A DNA stretch of 64,000 nt from JAVBPB01 sp031549965 (GTDB lineage Bacteria; Bacillota; Clostridia; Lachnospirales; Lachnospiraceae), in assembly GCA_031549965.1 (NCBI GenBank), contig JAVBPB010000002.1:12339-76338 (forward strand), in the 5' to 3' direction. The notes beneath the pieces are model-generated. The model did no database searches. It was not told the origin of the DNA and saw only the letters and a program-made list of their open reading frames with translations. Made by a program: the position numbers and the translations under genes. Shown here one piece after another: positions 17,922 to 27,303 of the stretch (its first letter is position 1; every line of letters starts with the position of its first letter).

Positions 17922-18668
17922 ATGGTTAATGCAGTACATTTGTATAATTCTACGTTAAGTTCTACAAAAACTACTGAAAAAACTTCGAGCAATGGATTTG
18001 CCAACACTTTAGATAGTGTTACGAAGTCAAATAACATAGAGAAAACAAGCCTTGACAATATATTTCAAAAGGCTTCAGAAAAATATAACATACCAGTTAA
18101 TTTTTTAAAATCAGTTGCTAAAGCTGAATCTAATTTTAACCCTAAAGCGGTATCAAAAAGTGGAGCCAGAGGTGTAATGCAGTTAATGCCGGAAACTGCT
18201 AAGTATTTAGGAGTAAAAGACTCGTTTGATCCGGAACAAAACATAATGGGTGGAGCCAAGTATCTATCACAACTATATGAAAAATATGATGGTAATACTA
18301 AATTAACGCTTGCAGCCTATAACGCAGGAATGGGAAATGTTTCAAAATATAACGGAATACCTCCATTTAAAGAAACTCAAAACTATGTAGTTAAAGTTAT
18401 GAATTACATGGGACAAGATATTAAAACACCGGATACAGTAGTAAGTACACAAGTACAATCTCCTTCAAGTTCGGCTAATACTATAAATTATGGTACTTAT
18501 ACACCAATAGAATCAACTGTTAGTAATGAAGATTCGGATTCTGTTTATTCATATGAAGATTACCTTAAACTTGTAGAGGAATTTAAACAGCAAATGAATT
18601 GGCTATTTATTACAAGCAATTATAGTGGTATAAATTCACTTAATAGTAATAGTGGCTTTGATTTTTGA
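17922..18668 (+). CDS. SLT-type lytic transglycosylase
   Basis: 248 residues. A goose-lysozyme-like SLT domain covers about 45-165, with catalytic E69 in VAKAESNF, then GARGVMQLMPETA and AYNAGMGNV, all diagnostic. It cleaves peptidoglycan between MurNAc and GlcNAc. There is no signal peptide: the N-terminus is polar, Ser/Thr-rich and disordered. The C-terminal 75 residues are also low complexity. This layout resembles flagellum-associated transglycosylases exported through the flagellar apparatus, which is inference. Start ATG 17922 has GGAGG; promoter and terminator flank the gene, so it is monocistronic. Confidence 0.9.
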   Translation: MVNAVHLYNSTLSSTKTTEKTSSNGFANTLDSVTKSNNIEKTSLDNIFQKASEKYNIPVNFLKSVAKAESNFNPKAVSKSGARGVMQLMPETAKYLGVKDSFDPEQNIMGGAKYLSQLYEKYDGNTKLTLAAYNAGMGNVSKYNGIPPFKETQNYVVKVMNYMGQDIKTPDTVVSTQVQSPSSSANTINYGTYTPIESTVSNEDSDSVYSYEDYLKLVEEFKQQMNWLFITSNYSGINSLNSNSGFDF

Positions 18669-18686
18669 ACGATTATAAATCTTTTG

Positions 18687-18711
18687 GCACCGCATAAAAG
18701 CGGTGCTTTTT
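18687..18711 (+). terminator. Intrinsic terminator
   Basis: GCACCGC (18687-18693), a 6-nt loop and GCGGTGC (18700-18706) followed by TTTTT. Confidence 0.9.
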
Positions 18712-18854
18712 ATATTTAAAAAAGTTTGATTTTAATATTGAAATGGTAATAAAAGTTGTCATAGGACAAAGAATATGATAAAATCTTTTTAAGAGACAAA
18801 GGAAAGTTAAAAAAGAGAAAGGATACATAAAACTAAAATGTAAAAGGTAATCAA

Positions 18855-19739
18855 ATGAAGTACATTGAAAAAGAATATAAAACTCAAGAATCAACCTCAG
18901 AAATTGATGAAAAAGTTAAAATTATGAGAAAAATGATGGGTGGAATAAGCAAAGATGTAACAAAAAGACCAATTATAATGGAAGATATAATAATTGATGG
19001 ATATAAGGAAAAAATTAAAGTTCGTATATACAGACCCAAAGAAGAAGAAAACAAACTTCCATACTTGTTACATTTTCATGGAGGTGCATGGGTCGGAGGA
19101 AGCTTATGGGCAGTTGAAGAGTATTGTAAAGCCCTTTCTGACAGGGGAAACATAGTTGTCATTTCTGTTGAATATCATCTTGCTCCAGAATTTAAATTTC
19201 CGTGTGGATTAATGGATTGTTACAATGCACTTGAATGGGCATGGGATAATGCAGATAAGCTAAACATAACAAAAGAAGAATGCAGTGTTTGTGGTGATAG
19301 TGCAGGAGGAAATTTTGCAGCAGCCATATCCCTAATAGCAAGGGATAAAGAAAAAATTAAGATAAAAAATCAGATTTTAATATATCCCGCAGTTCTTATG
19401 AATGAAGACGGAATAGCAAATCCTGATATTAATAACACTGACAAAAGTTTTGGAAAAATGGTTATGGATTTATATCTTGGAGAAACAAAGGAGTGGAACA
19501 ATCCGTATGTTTCTCCAATTAAGGCAAAAGATTTTTCTAACCTTCCAAGAACATTAACAATTGTTTGTGAATTTGACGGATTAAAAAAGGAAGGGAAAGA
19601 ATTTGCAGAAAAGCTCTCGGATGCCGGGGTTGAATCTAAGCTAATATTATTTAAAAATTCACATCATGCATTCTTAGATTATACGGGATATTGTAAACAA
19701 GTGGATGATTTAATAGATGAAATGATTGAATTTATTTAG
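18855..19739 (+). CDS. Alpha/beta hydrolase (HSL-type esterase)
   Basis: 294 residues. The oxyanion-hole motif HFHGGAWVGG (about 75-84) and nucleophile elbow GDSAGGNF (Ser near 155) identify the hormone-sensitive-lipase family, with catalytic Asp in CEFDGL and His in NSHHAF near the C-terminus. It is a cytoplasmic esterase of small acyl or acetyl substrates with no signal peptide. Start ATG 18855 has AAAGG. It is followed by exonuclease III after 13 bp and probably cotranscribed. The natural substrate is unknown; deacetylation of xylan-derived sugars is possible but not shown. Confidence 0.9.
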   Translation: MKYIEKEYKTQESTSEIDEKVKIMRKMMGGISKDVTKRPIIMEDIIIDGYKEKIKVRIYRPKEEENKLPYLLHFHGGAWVGGSLWAVEEYCKALSDRGNIVVISVEYHLAPEFKFPCGLMDCYNALEWAWDNADKLNITKEECSVCGDSAGGNFAAAISLIARDKEKIKIKNQILIYPAVLMNEDGIANPDINNTDKSFGKMVMDLYLGETKEWNNPYVSPIKAKDFSNLPRTLTIVCEFDGLKKEGKEFAEKLSDAGVESKLILFKNSHHAFLDYTGYCKQVDDLIDEMIEFI

Positions 19740-19752
19740 AATAGGAGCGACT

Positions 19753-20514
19753 ATGAAATTAATATCTTGGAATGTAAATGGGCTAAGGGCATGTATTAAA
19801 AAAGGTTTTATGGAAATTTTAAAAGAGGTCGATGCAGATATATTTTGTATGCAAGAAACAAAAATGGAAAAAGGTCAGGCAGATGAAGACTTCACACTGG
19901 AAGGTATCTATAATGAATATTGGCATAGTGCTGTAAAAAAAGGTTATTCCGGAACGGCAGTTTTTTCTAAAATGAAGCCAATATCAGAATCATATGGTAT
20001 TGGAATAGATGAACATGATCAGGAAGGGAGAGTCATAACTCTTGAGTTTGAAGAGTTCTACCTTGTAAATGTATATGTTCCTAATTCAAAAAGAGAGCTT
20101 CTACGCCTTGATTACCGTATGAAATGGGAAGAAGATTTTAAAAATTATTTAATAGAATTGGATAAGAAAAAACCAGTTGTAGTTTGTGGTGATTTAAATG
20201 TAGCACATCAGGAAATAGATATAAAAAATGCTAAATCCAACAGAAGAAATGCAGGTTTTACTGATGAAGAAAGAGAAAAAATGTCAAAACTTTTAGAATC
20301 AGGTTTTAGGGATACTTATAGAGATATGCATCCAGATAACCATGATGCATATACGTGGTGGTCATTTATGGGAAAGGCAAGAGAAAAAAATATTGGCTGG
20401 CGTATTGATTATTTTTTAGTTTCAAATAGGTTTATGGAAAGAATAACAGAATCCCAAATATATCCAGAGGTTTATGGAAGTGATCATTGTCCGATTGGGA
20501 TTATAATTGATTAG
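19753..20514 (+). CDS. xth: Exodeoxyribonuclease III
   Basis: 253 residues from ATG 19753 (AGGAGC upstream). EEP-family motifs are complete: ISWNVNGLRA at the N-terminus, MQETKME with the metal-binding Glu, VCGDLNVAH, and C-terminal WRIDYFLVS and GSDHCPIG with catalytic Asp-His. It repairs DNA as AP endonuclease and 3'-5' exonuclease. The length is standard. It lies at the end of a two-gene unit and is followed by a long-stem terminator. Confidence 0.95.
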   Translation: MKLISWNVNGLRACIKKGFMEILKEVDADIFCMQETKMEKGQADEDFTLEGIYNEYWHSAVKKGYSGTAVFSKMKPISESYGIGIDEHDQEGRVITLEFEEFYLVNVYVPNSKRELLRLDYRMKWEEDFKNYLIELDKKKPVVVCGDLNVAHQEIDIKNAKSNRRNAGFTDEEREKMSKLLESGFRDTYRDMHPDNHDAYTWWSFMGKAREKNIGWRIDYFLVSNRFMERITESQIYPEVYGSDHCPIGIIID

Positions 20515-20575
20515 CTGCCATTTTGCCAACGAATCAATTTTTGTAGTTTATCACATAACTTCTAAATTCCACATC

Positions 20576-20630
20576 TAAATATTAGGCGCTAATCTTAAGA
20601 CTTTTTATTCAATTTAACGCCTAATATTTA
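20576..20630. terminator. Hairpin between convergent genes
   Basis: TAAATATTAGGCG (20576-20588) pairs perfectly with CGCCTAATATTTA (20618-20630) around a 29-nt loop that contains a T-run. It lies between convergent xth and the epimerase gene. Confidence 0.65.
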
Positions 20631-20700
20631 CTTAAGGATTTTATAACTAATTTGTGGAATATTTAGGTATGTTCACATGTAATTGTATTTCAACTTATTT

Positions 20701-21693
20701 TTAAGAGTATTTAGAAATAATTTCATCACACCAAGAATCAAATTCTAAATCCGTAGTTTGATATTTTGGATTGTTCAAAATAAAATTAACAGTATCTTTA
20801 ATTCCCTGATCAAAGCGTGTAGTTGCAACAAAATCTGGAACTAGCCTTTTTATCTTAGAATTATCAAAAACGACAGAATTAGCTTTATCACCTAGAAGTC
20901 CCCCTTTAAAGTCGTATTCACTATTGGATGCAAGAATATGAGAAGAAATATGAACAGCTTTAAGTTCAACCTTTAATGCATTAGCAATAGCTTCATAAAT
21001 TTGATTCCATGTTAGGGTTTCGTCAGAAGTAATGTGAAAGGCTTGTCCAATAGCATGAAGATTGCCCATTAGCCCCACAAATCCCTTGGCAAAATCTTTA
21101 TTATGTGTCATTGTCCAAAGCGAAGTGCCATCACCATGAATAATTACCGGCTTTCCTAAAAGCATTCGTTCTGCTACCTGCCAAGAACCATTTTTTCCGT
21201 GTACACCAAGAGGAATATTTCTTTCATCATAAGTATGACTTGGACGAACAATTGTAACAGGAAAATTATTTTCTCTATACATTTTCATTAAAAAATCTTC
21301 ACAAGCAATTTTATTTCTTGAATATTCCCAATAAGGGTTAGCTAAAGGAGTGCTTTCAGTGATTAAATAGTCTGAAAGAGGTTTTTGATAAGCTGATGCT
21401 GAACTAATAAATATAAATTGACTACATTTTTGGTAAAATAATCTATAGTTACGTTGGGCATGTTCCTTGGTAAATGAAATAAAATCTGCAACCACATCAA
21501 AATACATATCAGAGATTAATTCACTGACTGTTTTTTCATCATTAATATCGGCTGTAATAGTTTTTACGCCCTCTGGAATTTGACCATTCCTATTGCCACG
21601 ATTTAATAGATATAAGTCTATATTTTGGCTGGCTAATAATCTTGTAATTGCACTGCTTATGGTACCTGTACCACCTATAAAAAGAACTTTCAT
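20701..21693 (-). CDS. NAD(P)-dependent epimerase/dehydratase (extended SDR)
   Basis: 330 residues. The N-terminal Rossmann motif GGTGTISSAI (8-17) binds the cofactor, the ISSASAYQ block supplies the catalytic Ser, and the YSRNK segment supplies Tyr and Lys, as in nucleotide-sugar epimerases and reductases. The C-terminal half contains the GDGTSLWTMTHNKDFAKGFV substrate block. The substrate is not evident and there is no sugar-nucleotide operon nearby. Start ATG 21693 is preceded on the minus strand by GGGAGGTAGCT. It is single-gene and divergent from the pilus locus. Confidence 0.88.
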   Translation of the reverse strand: MKVLFIGGTGTISSAITRLLASQNIDLYLLNRGNRNGQIPEGVKTITADINDEKTVSELISDMYFDVVADFISFTKEHAQRNYRLFYQKCSQFIFISSASAYQKPLSDYLITESTPLANPYWEYSRNKIACEDFLMKMYRENNFPVTIVRPSHTYDERNIPLGVHGKNGSWQVAERMLLGKPVIIHGDGTSLWTMTHNKDFAKGFVGLMGNLHAIGQAFHITSDETLTWNQIYEAIANALKVELKAVHISSHILASNSEYDFKGGLLGDKANSVVFDNSKIKRLVPDFVATTRFDQGIKDTVNFILNNPKYQTTDLEFDSWCDEIISKYS

Positions 21694-21841
21694 AGCTACC
21701 TCCCGTTATTATCCTTTTGATTTTTGTTTATAAATTTCTTTGCAAAACCTCATAAAAATACCTTTAATAATTGCAGTATACTATATATTTAAACAAAATT
21801 CTACCTGTTTTTTATAAATTCAAAAAAAATGTAAAAAAGTA

Positions 21842-21870
21842 TTGACATATAAATAAAAATATAATATATT
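21842..21870 (+). promoter_or_regulatory. Promoter of the Tad pilus operon
   Basis: TTGACA (21842-21847), a 17-bp spacer and TATATT (21865-21870), about 100 bp before the first gene. The long leader is AT-rich with no evident riboswitch. Confidence 0.65.
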
Positions 21871-21968
21871 AATATTACAAACATCTTATATTCTAAAAGT
21901 TCTAAAACATCAATATTGTATCTTTTTGTTATATCTTTTTAAATTCAAAGTATTCCATTCTTTAAAAT

Positions 21969-22505
21969 TTGTTATGTGAGGTGATTATTGTATATAAGTA
22001 TTGGATTTTTCTTGCTATTTTATTAATTGCAACAATAATGGATATTTGTAAGTATAAAATATCAAATAAATTAATAGTTATAGGTCTTTTGTTGAGCATG
22101 CTTTTCAAACTAGTTAATTTTGGAATAAGAGGAGTTTTGCAGTGGAGCATAGGTATAACTATACCGGTTTTAATATTTTTTATATTATTTATGGCAAAGA
22201 TGCTTGGGGCAGGAGATATTAAATTATTTTCCGTAATTGGAGGATTTCTTGGAGTAGAATTATTATTCAAATCTATAGTGAATGCATTTATTGTTGGTGC
22301 ATTGCTATCTTTATTAAAATTATTGTATCATAACAATCTATTATTTCAAATAAATTATCTCAAAAATTATATATTAAGTGTAATAAGCAGTAAAAAAATA
22401 TTAAAATACTATCATAAAGAAGATGGCAGTAAAAACATTATTCATTTTTCCATAGCAATATTTATTGGGGTTATATTAGTATTATTAGAGGAGGACTTAA
22501 TTTGA
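21969..22505 (+). CDS. Prepilin peptidase (A24A, TadV/CpaA-like), first copy
   Basis: About 175 residues. The two catalytic aspartates are in MDICKYKISN and GAGDIKLF (the GxGD motif), set among four to five transmembrane helices, as in TadV/CpaA peptidases that cleave and methylate Flp prepilins at the membrane. The start is uncertain: the TTG at 21969 opens the frame, GTG 21981 is in frame, but the best ribosome binding site (GAGGTG, 21978-21983) points to a start just downstream where only ATT codons are in frame. It is the first gene of the Tad operon and overlaps the next by 4 nt. Confidence 0.85.
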   Translation: MLCEVIIVYKYWIFLAILLIATIMDICKYKISNKLIVIGLLLSMLFKLVNFGIRGVLQWSIGITIPVLIFFILFMAKMLGAGDIKLFSVIGGFLGVELLFKSIVNAFIVGALLSLLKLLYHNNLLFQINYLKNYILSVISSKKILKYYHKEDGSKNIIHFSIAIFIGVILVLLEEDLI

Positions 22506-23515
22506 AAAGCGAAATATTGATTATATTTGATTATGAAATAGACTATGCACATAACTTAGTTAATGTTTTAAACAGGAAAAAAGTATTACCATTTATTATA
22601 GAAACATTTACAAACATAGAATTATTAAAGGAATATTTAAATAACAATAAAGTTCAACTATTGCTTATATCAAGTGATGTAGATTTAGGCTTAATAAATA
22701 GAAAAAATGTAAGTAGCATATATTTACTTTCAGAGGGAAAATATATTAATGAAGGAAATGAGCTTCCGGCAATATATAAATTTCAGTCTGTAGACAATAT
22801 AATAGATGAAATATTATATTATTATGTAGATTCTAAAGTATTACTTCAAAAAAATAATTCATTTTTAATATCCAAAAAAACAAAAGCAATAGGTGTTTAT
22901 TCGCCATTAGGCAATTGTGGTAAAACCATATTTTCTCTGGGATTAGGGCAGAGCCTATCTACACAAAATTTAGTACTATACATTAATCTGGAGGATTTTT
23001 CTGCTATAAACGAAATACTAGGCGAAAATTTTTCAAAAGGAATGTCTGAATTAATATATTTTTTAAAAGAAAAAAGAGCAAATTTAGGACTGAAAATGAA
23101 AAATCTTATTAGCAATATAAACAAGCTTGATTATATATCGCCCTCATATTGCAGTCTTGATTTGCATGAATTAAATATGGATGATTGGAACTATTTGCTA
23201 AAGGAAATATCTGAAAATACCACATATGATTATATAATTTTTGATATTGGATTCATAAGTAAGGATATGTTGGATCTGATGAACCAATGTGAAATAATAT
23301 TTATGCCAACTAAACCAGATTTTATATCTCAAAGAAAGATTAAAGATTTTACAAGATTACTAAAAATGCAAGAGTACAATGAGCTTGTTAATAAGATAAT
23401 TAGTATAAATATTCCACATGATGTAAGGTTAGAAAATACATACAATGCTGTAGAATTAACAAAAGGAACATTGGGAGAATATATAAGAGAAGCAGCAATT
23501 CAATATGTGGTTTAA
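22502..23515 (+). CDS. TadZ/CpaE-like ATPase
   Basis: 337 residues from TTG 22502, with GAGGAGG about 9 nt upstream. An N-terminal receiver-like domain (about 1-125) precedes a MinD/ParA-type domain whose P-loop is SPLGNCGKTIFSLGLGQSL (about 137-155). The deviant Walker A lacks the KGG lysine. TadZ proteins localise the pilus machine to a cellular site. The order peptidase-TadZ-TadA matches known Tad loci. The C-terminal domain contains FDIGFISKDM, a Walker B-like strand. Function by family and context. Confidence 0.85.
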   Translation: MKSEILIIFDYEIDYAHNLVNVLNRKKVLPFIIETFTNIELLKEYLNNNKVQLLLISSDVDLGLINRKNVSSIYLLSEGKYINEGNELPAIYKFQSVDNIIDEILYYYVDSKVLLQKNNSFLISKKTKAIGVYSPLGNCGKTIFSLGLGQSLSTQNLVLYINLEDFSAINEILGENFSKGMSELIYFLKEKRANLGLKMKNLISNINKLDYISPSYCSLDLHELNMDDWNYLLKEISENTTYDYIIFDIGFISKDMLDLMNQCEIIFMPTKPDFISQRKIKDFTRLLKMQEYNELVNKIISINIPHDVRLENTYNAVELTKGTLGEYIREAAIQYVV

Positions 23516-23574
23516 CATATATAAATTAAAAGGGATATTTTATAAAATATAAAAGATTTTCACAAGAGGATGGT

Positions 23575-24810
23575 ATGATTATGCAAAATATTAATCAATT
23601 AAAAACAGATTTAAAAGATGCATTGCTGCATGTGCTTAGCACAAACAAAGAAATAACAGATGAAGAAGTCTTAGAAGCTATTGATGAAACAATAATAAAT
23701 AAAAGTAAAGAACGATATATCAGCGTGGAAGATAAGAAAAAATTAAGCAAGGAATTATTTAATTCCATTAGACGGTTAGATATTTTACAAGAATTGTTGG
23801 AGGATAACAGCATTACAGAAATAATGATTAATGGCTATAATAATATTTTCATTGAAAGGCAAGGTAGGATTTATCGTAGCGATAAACAATTTGAATCTAA
23901 GAATAAGTTAGAAGATGTAATACAACAAATTATTTCAAAAGCAAACAGAATAGTAAACGAATCAAGTCCTATTGTGGATGCGAGGCTTTCAGATGGTTCT
24001 AGAATAAATGTAGTATTATCTCCAATTGCAATTAACGGACCAGCTGTAACAATTAGAAAATTCCCTAATAAACCAATTACAATGGAGGATTTATTAAGTT
24101 ATGGTTCAATAACTCAAAATGCAGCCGAATTTTTAGAAAAGTTAGTACTTGCTGGATACAATATTTTTGTAAGTGGAGGAACTGGTTCTGGAAAAACAAC
24201 ATTTTTAAATGCTTTATCAAACTATATTCCAAAAGATGAGAGAATTATAACTATAGAAGACTCAGCAGAGCTTCAAATTTTAAATATACCAAACATTATA
24301 AAGCTAGAAGTAAGAAATCCTACAAGCGAAGGAAGTAATATGGTATCTATTAGGGATCTGATAAAATCAGCTTTGAGAATGAGGCCAACTAGAATTATAG
24401 TTGGAGAGGTAAGGGGAGTAGAATGCATTGATATGCTGTCGGCATTTAATACAGGTCATGACGGTTCTTTAAGTACAGGGCATGCCAATTCCACTTATGA
24501 TATGATAAGTCGACTTGAAACTATGGTCTTAATGGGGCAGGACATGCCTGTTGAAGCTATAAGAAAGCAAATAGCCTCAGCAATTGACATAATAGTCCAG
24601 TTAGGCAGATTAAGGGACAAGACAAGAAAGGTATTAGAAATCGTAGAAATAATAGGTTATGAAAATAGTGAAGTAAAATTAAGTACGTTGTATACATTTG
24701 TTGAAAACGGTCAGGAACAGGATAAAGTAGTGGGAGAATTAAAAAGTGCTGACAATAAGCTTTATCATAAGGAAAAGTTAATAAGGGCAGGAATATATTA
24801 TAGTGGTTAA
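23575..24810 (+). CDS. tadA: Tad pilus assembly ATPase
   Basis: 411 residues, standard for TadA/CpaF. An N-terminal helical region (1-75), then ITEIMINGYNNIFIERQGRI, the family N-domain. Walker A is GGTGSGKTTF (201-210), the Asp box is TIEDSAELQ, Walker B is in RIIVGEVRGVE, and the His box is TGHDGSLSTGHAN. It is the hexameric secretion ATPase that powers pilus extension (and retraction in Tad systems). Start ATG 23575 has AGAGGA. Its end overlaps the TadB start by 8 nt. Confidence 0.96.
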   Translation: MIMQNINQLKTDLKDALLHVLSTNKEITDEEVLEAIDETIINKSKERYISVEDKKKLSKELFNSIRRLDILQELLEDNSITEIMINGYNNIFIERQGRIYRSDKQFESKNKLEDVIQQIISKANRIVNESSPIVDARLSDGSRINVVLSPIAINGPAVTIRKFPNKPITMEDLLSYGSITQNAAEFLEKLVLAGYNIFVSGGTGSGKTTFLNALSNYIPKDERIITIEDSAELQILNIPNIIKLEVRNPTSEGSNMVSIRDLIKSALRMRPTRIIVGEVRGVECIDMLSAFNTGHDGSLSTGHANSTYDMISRLETMVLMGQDMPVEAIRKQIASAIDIIVQLGRLRDKTRKVLEIVEIIGYENSEVKLSTLYTFVENGQEQDKVVGELKSADNKLYHKEKLIRAGIYYSG

Positions 24811-25615
24811 GATAAAAAAGCTAATTAATAAATTAAAATCCAAGTTATATATTAGAGATTTGGAAGAAGAAATAATTGAAAGCTATGATATGTACTATTT
24901 TAAAAGCTTTCAGTTTTTAAAGTATTTATTAACAGGTTTAGGAATTTGTACAATAATTGGATATTTATTTTATAAGTCATGGATAGCAATAGTTTTATTA
25001 AGTCCGTTCTGCATATTTTACATTATTCAAAAGAGAAAAGAACTTATAATTAGCAGAAAAAATCAACTGCTTATGGAATTTAAGGAAGCAATAACAGCCG
25101 TATCAGCAGCCTTAAACGCAGGTTATTCCTTAGAAAACTCATTTAGAGAAGCTACAAGGGATATAAAAATGCTACTCCTAAGCAATTCCATAATAATAAA
25201 AGAATTAGAGTATATTACAAATCAGTTATATCTTAATAAAACAATTGAAAGTTTGCTAGAAGAATTTTCTAACAGATGCAATATTGAAGATATAAGTAAT
25301 TTTACAGAAGTATTAATAACAGCGAAAAGAAGTGGAGGCGATATGGTTAAAATTATTGGCTCAACTAGTAAAAATATTAGTGAAAAAATAGAAATAAAAA
25401 AGGAAATTAGTATACTTATAGCATCAAAAAAATACGAACTAAAAATAATGAATTTAATACCTTTCTTAATAATTATTTATTTAAATTTGACATCTCCCAA
25501 TTTTTTAAATGGGTTATATCATAATTCATTAGGAATATTAGTAATGACCGTATGCCTTATGGTATATTCTTTTGCCTACTACTTGTCAAATAAAATTGTA
25601 GATATAAAAGTGTAA
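24803..25615 (+). CDS. Tad pilus inner-membrane platform protein TadB-like
   Basis: 270 residues from GTG 24803, translationally coupled to tadA. Two hydrophobic helices near 35-75, a T2SSF cytoplasmic domain (about 95-215) with FKEAITAVSAALNAGYSLENS, the typical glycine/alanine-rich start of the GspF fold, and a C-terminal pair of helices. It forms the platform with TadC and is driven by TadA. Family assignment is from domain layout and position. Confidence 0.88.
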   Translation: MVKIKKLINKLKSKLYIRDLEEEIIESYDMYYFKSFQFLKYLLTGLGICTIIGYLFYKSWIAIVLLSPFCIFYIIQKRKELIISRKNQLLMEFKEAITAVSAALNAGYSLENSFREATRDIKMLLLSNSIIIKELEYITNQLYLNKTIESLLEEFSNRCNIEDISNFTEVLITAKRSGGDMVKIIGSTSKNISEKIEIKKEISILIASKKYELKIMNLIPFLIIIYLNLTSPNFLNGLYHNSLGILVMTVCLMVYSFAYYLSNKIVDIKV

Positions 25616-25620
25616 ATGAA

Positions 25621-27102
25621 ATGAGGTATAGCATGTTAATTTTAAATTTAATTCTCTTAATATGTAATATAGTATTTATAATATTTACAAATAAATATGA
25701 GAAAAAGCAGTTTAAAACTATAGATAAAAAGAAACATAAACTTAAGTTTTTGTATCCATCAGCCATGTATATAATTAATCTTTTAAAAAAAACTAAAAAA
25801 GAAAAAATTAATAACAAAAATTTTGAGTTAATAAAACAATTATATGTTAACGAAGAAATTACTAAAATATACAATTTGTTTTACTGTGAAAAAATAGCCT
25901 TAGGTCAATTTGCTTTAATCATATTTAGCATACTTGGAATATTAATTACTATTAATAAACCAATAGACAATATAGTGGACAATAGCTATATATACAGACC
26001 AGTTCAGGGAGATTCAAGTAAAAAATATAATCTTAAAGCTAATGTGGAAGAATCATCATGGGAGTTTGCATTAACACTAGATGAAAGAAGATACAACAAT
26101 GAAGAGATTAATATATTATTTAATGATGCAAGGAATTATATTGATGCAGCCATATTAGGCGAGAACATTTCTTTAGATAGTGTAAGAAGCAATTTAAATC
26201 TAATAACCAATATTCCTAAAAGTTCCGTTATTATTGAATGGGATGTAAGTTCCCAAGACTTAATAGATAAGAGTGGGGAGATTGATTTTAGTGGTAACAT
26301 ACCAGAACAAGGGATCTTAGCAAAAATTACAGCAAAAATAATTTATTATGACCATAATGCAGAGTATGATATTTGGCTTAGAATATACCCTTATATTCTT
26401 TCAAAGGAAGAACAGATGTTTAGAAGCTTATATAAACAAATTAGTGAAATCAATAGTTTAGAATTAACTAGTAATGTTATAACACTTCCTCAAGAAATAG
26501 AGGATAAGAAAATAATATGGGAAGAAGTAAAAGAGAATAACTCGAATGTCTTGGTGATTATTGGAATTGTAATTATATATTTATTTTATAATTTAAAAGA
26601 TAATGATTTACAAAATAAAATAAAAAAAAGAAATGAAGAACTTTTAATAGATTATCCTGAATTAATAAGTAGATTTACCTTACTATTAGGTGCAGGAATG
26701 AACATAAAAAGTGCATGGATTAAAATAATAACAGATTACACAAATAAGGTAAAAAGAAGTCCTGATGCGAAAAGATATGTTTATGAAGAAATGTTATCTA
26801 CATGGTATGAATTAAATTTAGGCGTATCTGAATATAAAGTATACGATGATTTTGGAAGAAGAATAAAATTACAGCCATATTTAAAATTTAGTACATTAAT
26901 AGTTCAAAATTTGCAAAAAGGCTCAAAAGGACTTTTAGAATTATTAGAAATGGAAGCCATAGAAGCCTTTGAAGATAGAAAAATGCTTGCAAAGCGTTTA
27001 GGTGAGGAGGCAGGAACAAAACTTTTAGTACCCATGATGTTAATGCTATTAATAGTATTAGTTATAATAATATTCCCAGCGTTTATATCTTTAAAAATGT
27101 AA
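25621..27102 (+). CDS. TadC-like platform protein with extracytoplasmic insertion
   Basis: 493 residues, far longer than typical TadC (about 300). The N-terminus has a first helix (about 5-22) and a second (about 90-112). A soluble, charged domain of nearly 200 residues (about 113-305) then appears, outside the membrane by topology. A third helix (about 308-326) and a T2SSF domain (about 330-475) with ELISRFTLLLGAGMNIKSA follow, ending in the GTKLLVPMMLM helix. The insert has predicted beta strands with paired W and D/E-rich segments and no motif I know. Start ATG 25621 lies 5 bp after TadB. A surface-facing insert could contact pilin or cell wall. Confidence 0.85.
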   Translation: MRYSMLILNLILLICNIVFIIFTNKYEKKQFKTIDKKKHKLKFLYPSAMYIINLLKKTKKEKINNKNFELIKQLYVNEEITKIYNLFYCEKIALGQFALIIFSILGILITINKPIDNIVDNSYIYRPVQGDSSKKYNLKANVEESSWEFALTLDERRYNNEEINILFNDARNYIDAAILGENISLDSVRSNLNLITNIPKSSVIIEWDVSSQDLIDKSGEIDFSGNIPEQGILAKITAKIIYYDHNAEYDIWLRIYPYILSKEEQMFRSLYKQISEINSLELTSNVITLPQEIEDKKIIWEEVKENNSNVLVIIGIVIIYLFYNLKDNDLQNKIKKRNEELLIDYPELISRFTLLLGAGMNIKSAWIKIITDYTNKVKRSPDAKRYVYEEMLSTWYELNLGVSEYKVYDDFGRRIKLQPYLKFSTLIVQNLQKGSKGLLELLEMEAIEAFEDRKMLAKRLGEEAGTKLLVPMMLMLLIVLVIIIFPAFISLKM

Positions 27103-27117
27103 AAAGGAGGTTTTATT

Positions 27118-27291
27118 TTGAAATTAATAAAAGAGTTTATTCAAGAGGAAGATGGAATTGGAGTAGTAGAAATAATTTTAATTTTAGTTATAATAATAGG
27201 ACTTGTTATAATATTTAAATCCCAAATAGAAACATTAGTTAATAATGTATTTAGAAACATAGATGAGCAAACAAAACAATTTACTAAGTAG
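27118..27291 (+). CDS. Flp-type pilin (57 residues)
   Basis: A short gene easily missed by length filters. It starts at TTG 27118 with AAAAAGGAGG 8 nt upstream. The product has a basic N-terminus and EEDGIGVVEIILILVIII, the Flp signature: Gly before the cleavage site, Glu five residues in, then a 20-residue hydrophobic helix, and a short helical tail ending TKQFTK. Leaderless processing by the local prepilin peptidases would release the mature pilin, the major fibre subunit. It lies between TadC and the next gene, the normal place for flp in Clostridia. Confidence 0.88.
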   Translation: MKLIKEFIQEEDGIGVVEIILILVIIIGLVIIFKSQIETLVNNVFRNIDEQTKQFTK

Positions 27292-27303
27292 GAAGGAATT
27301 GAA

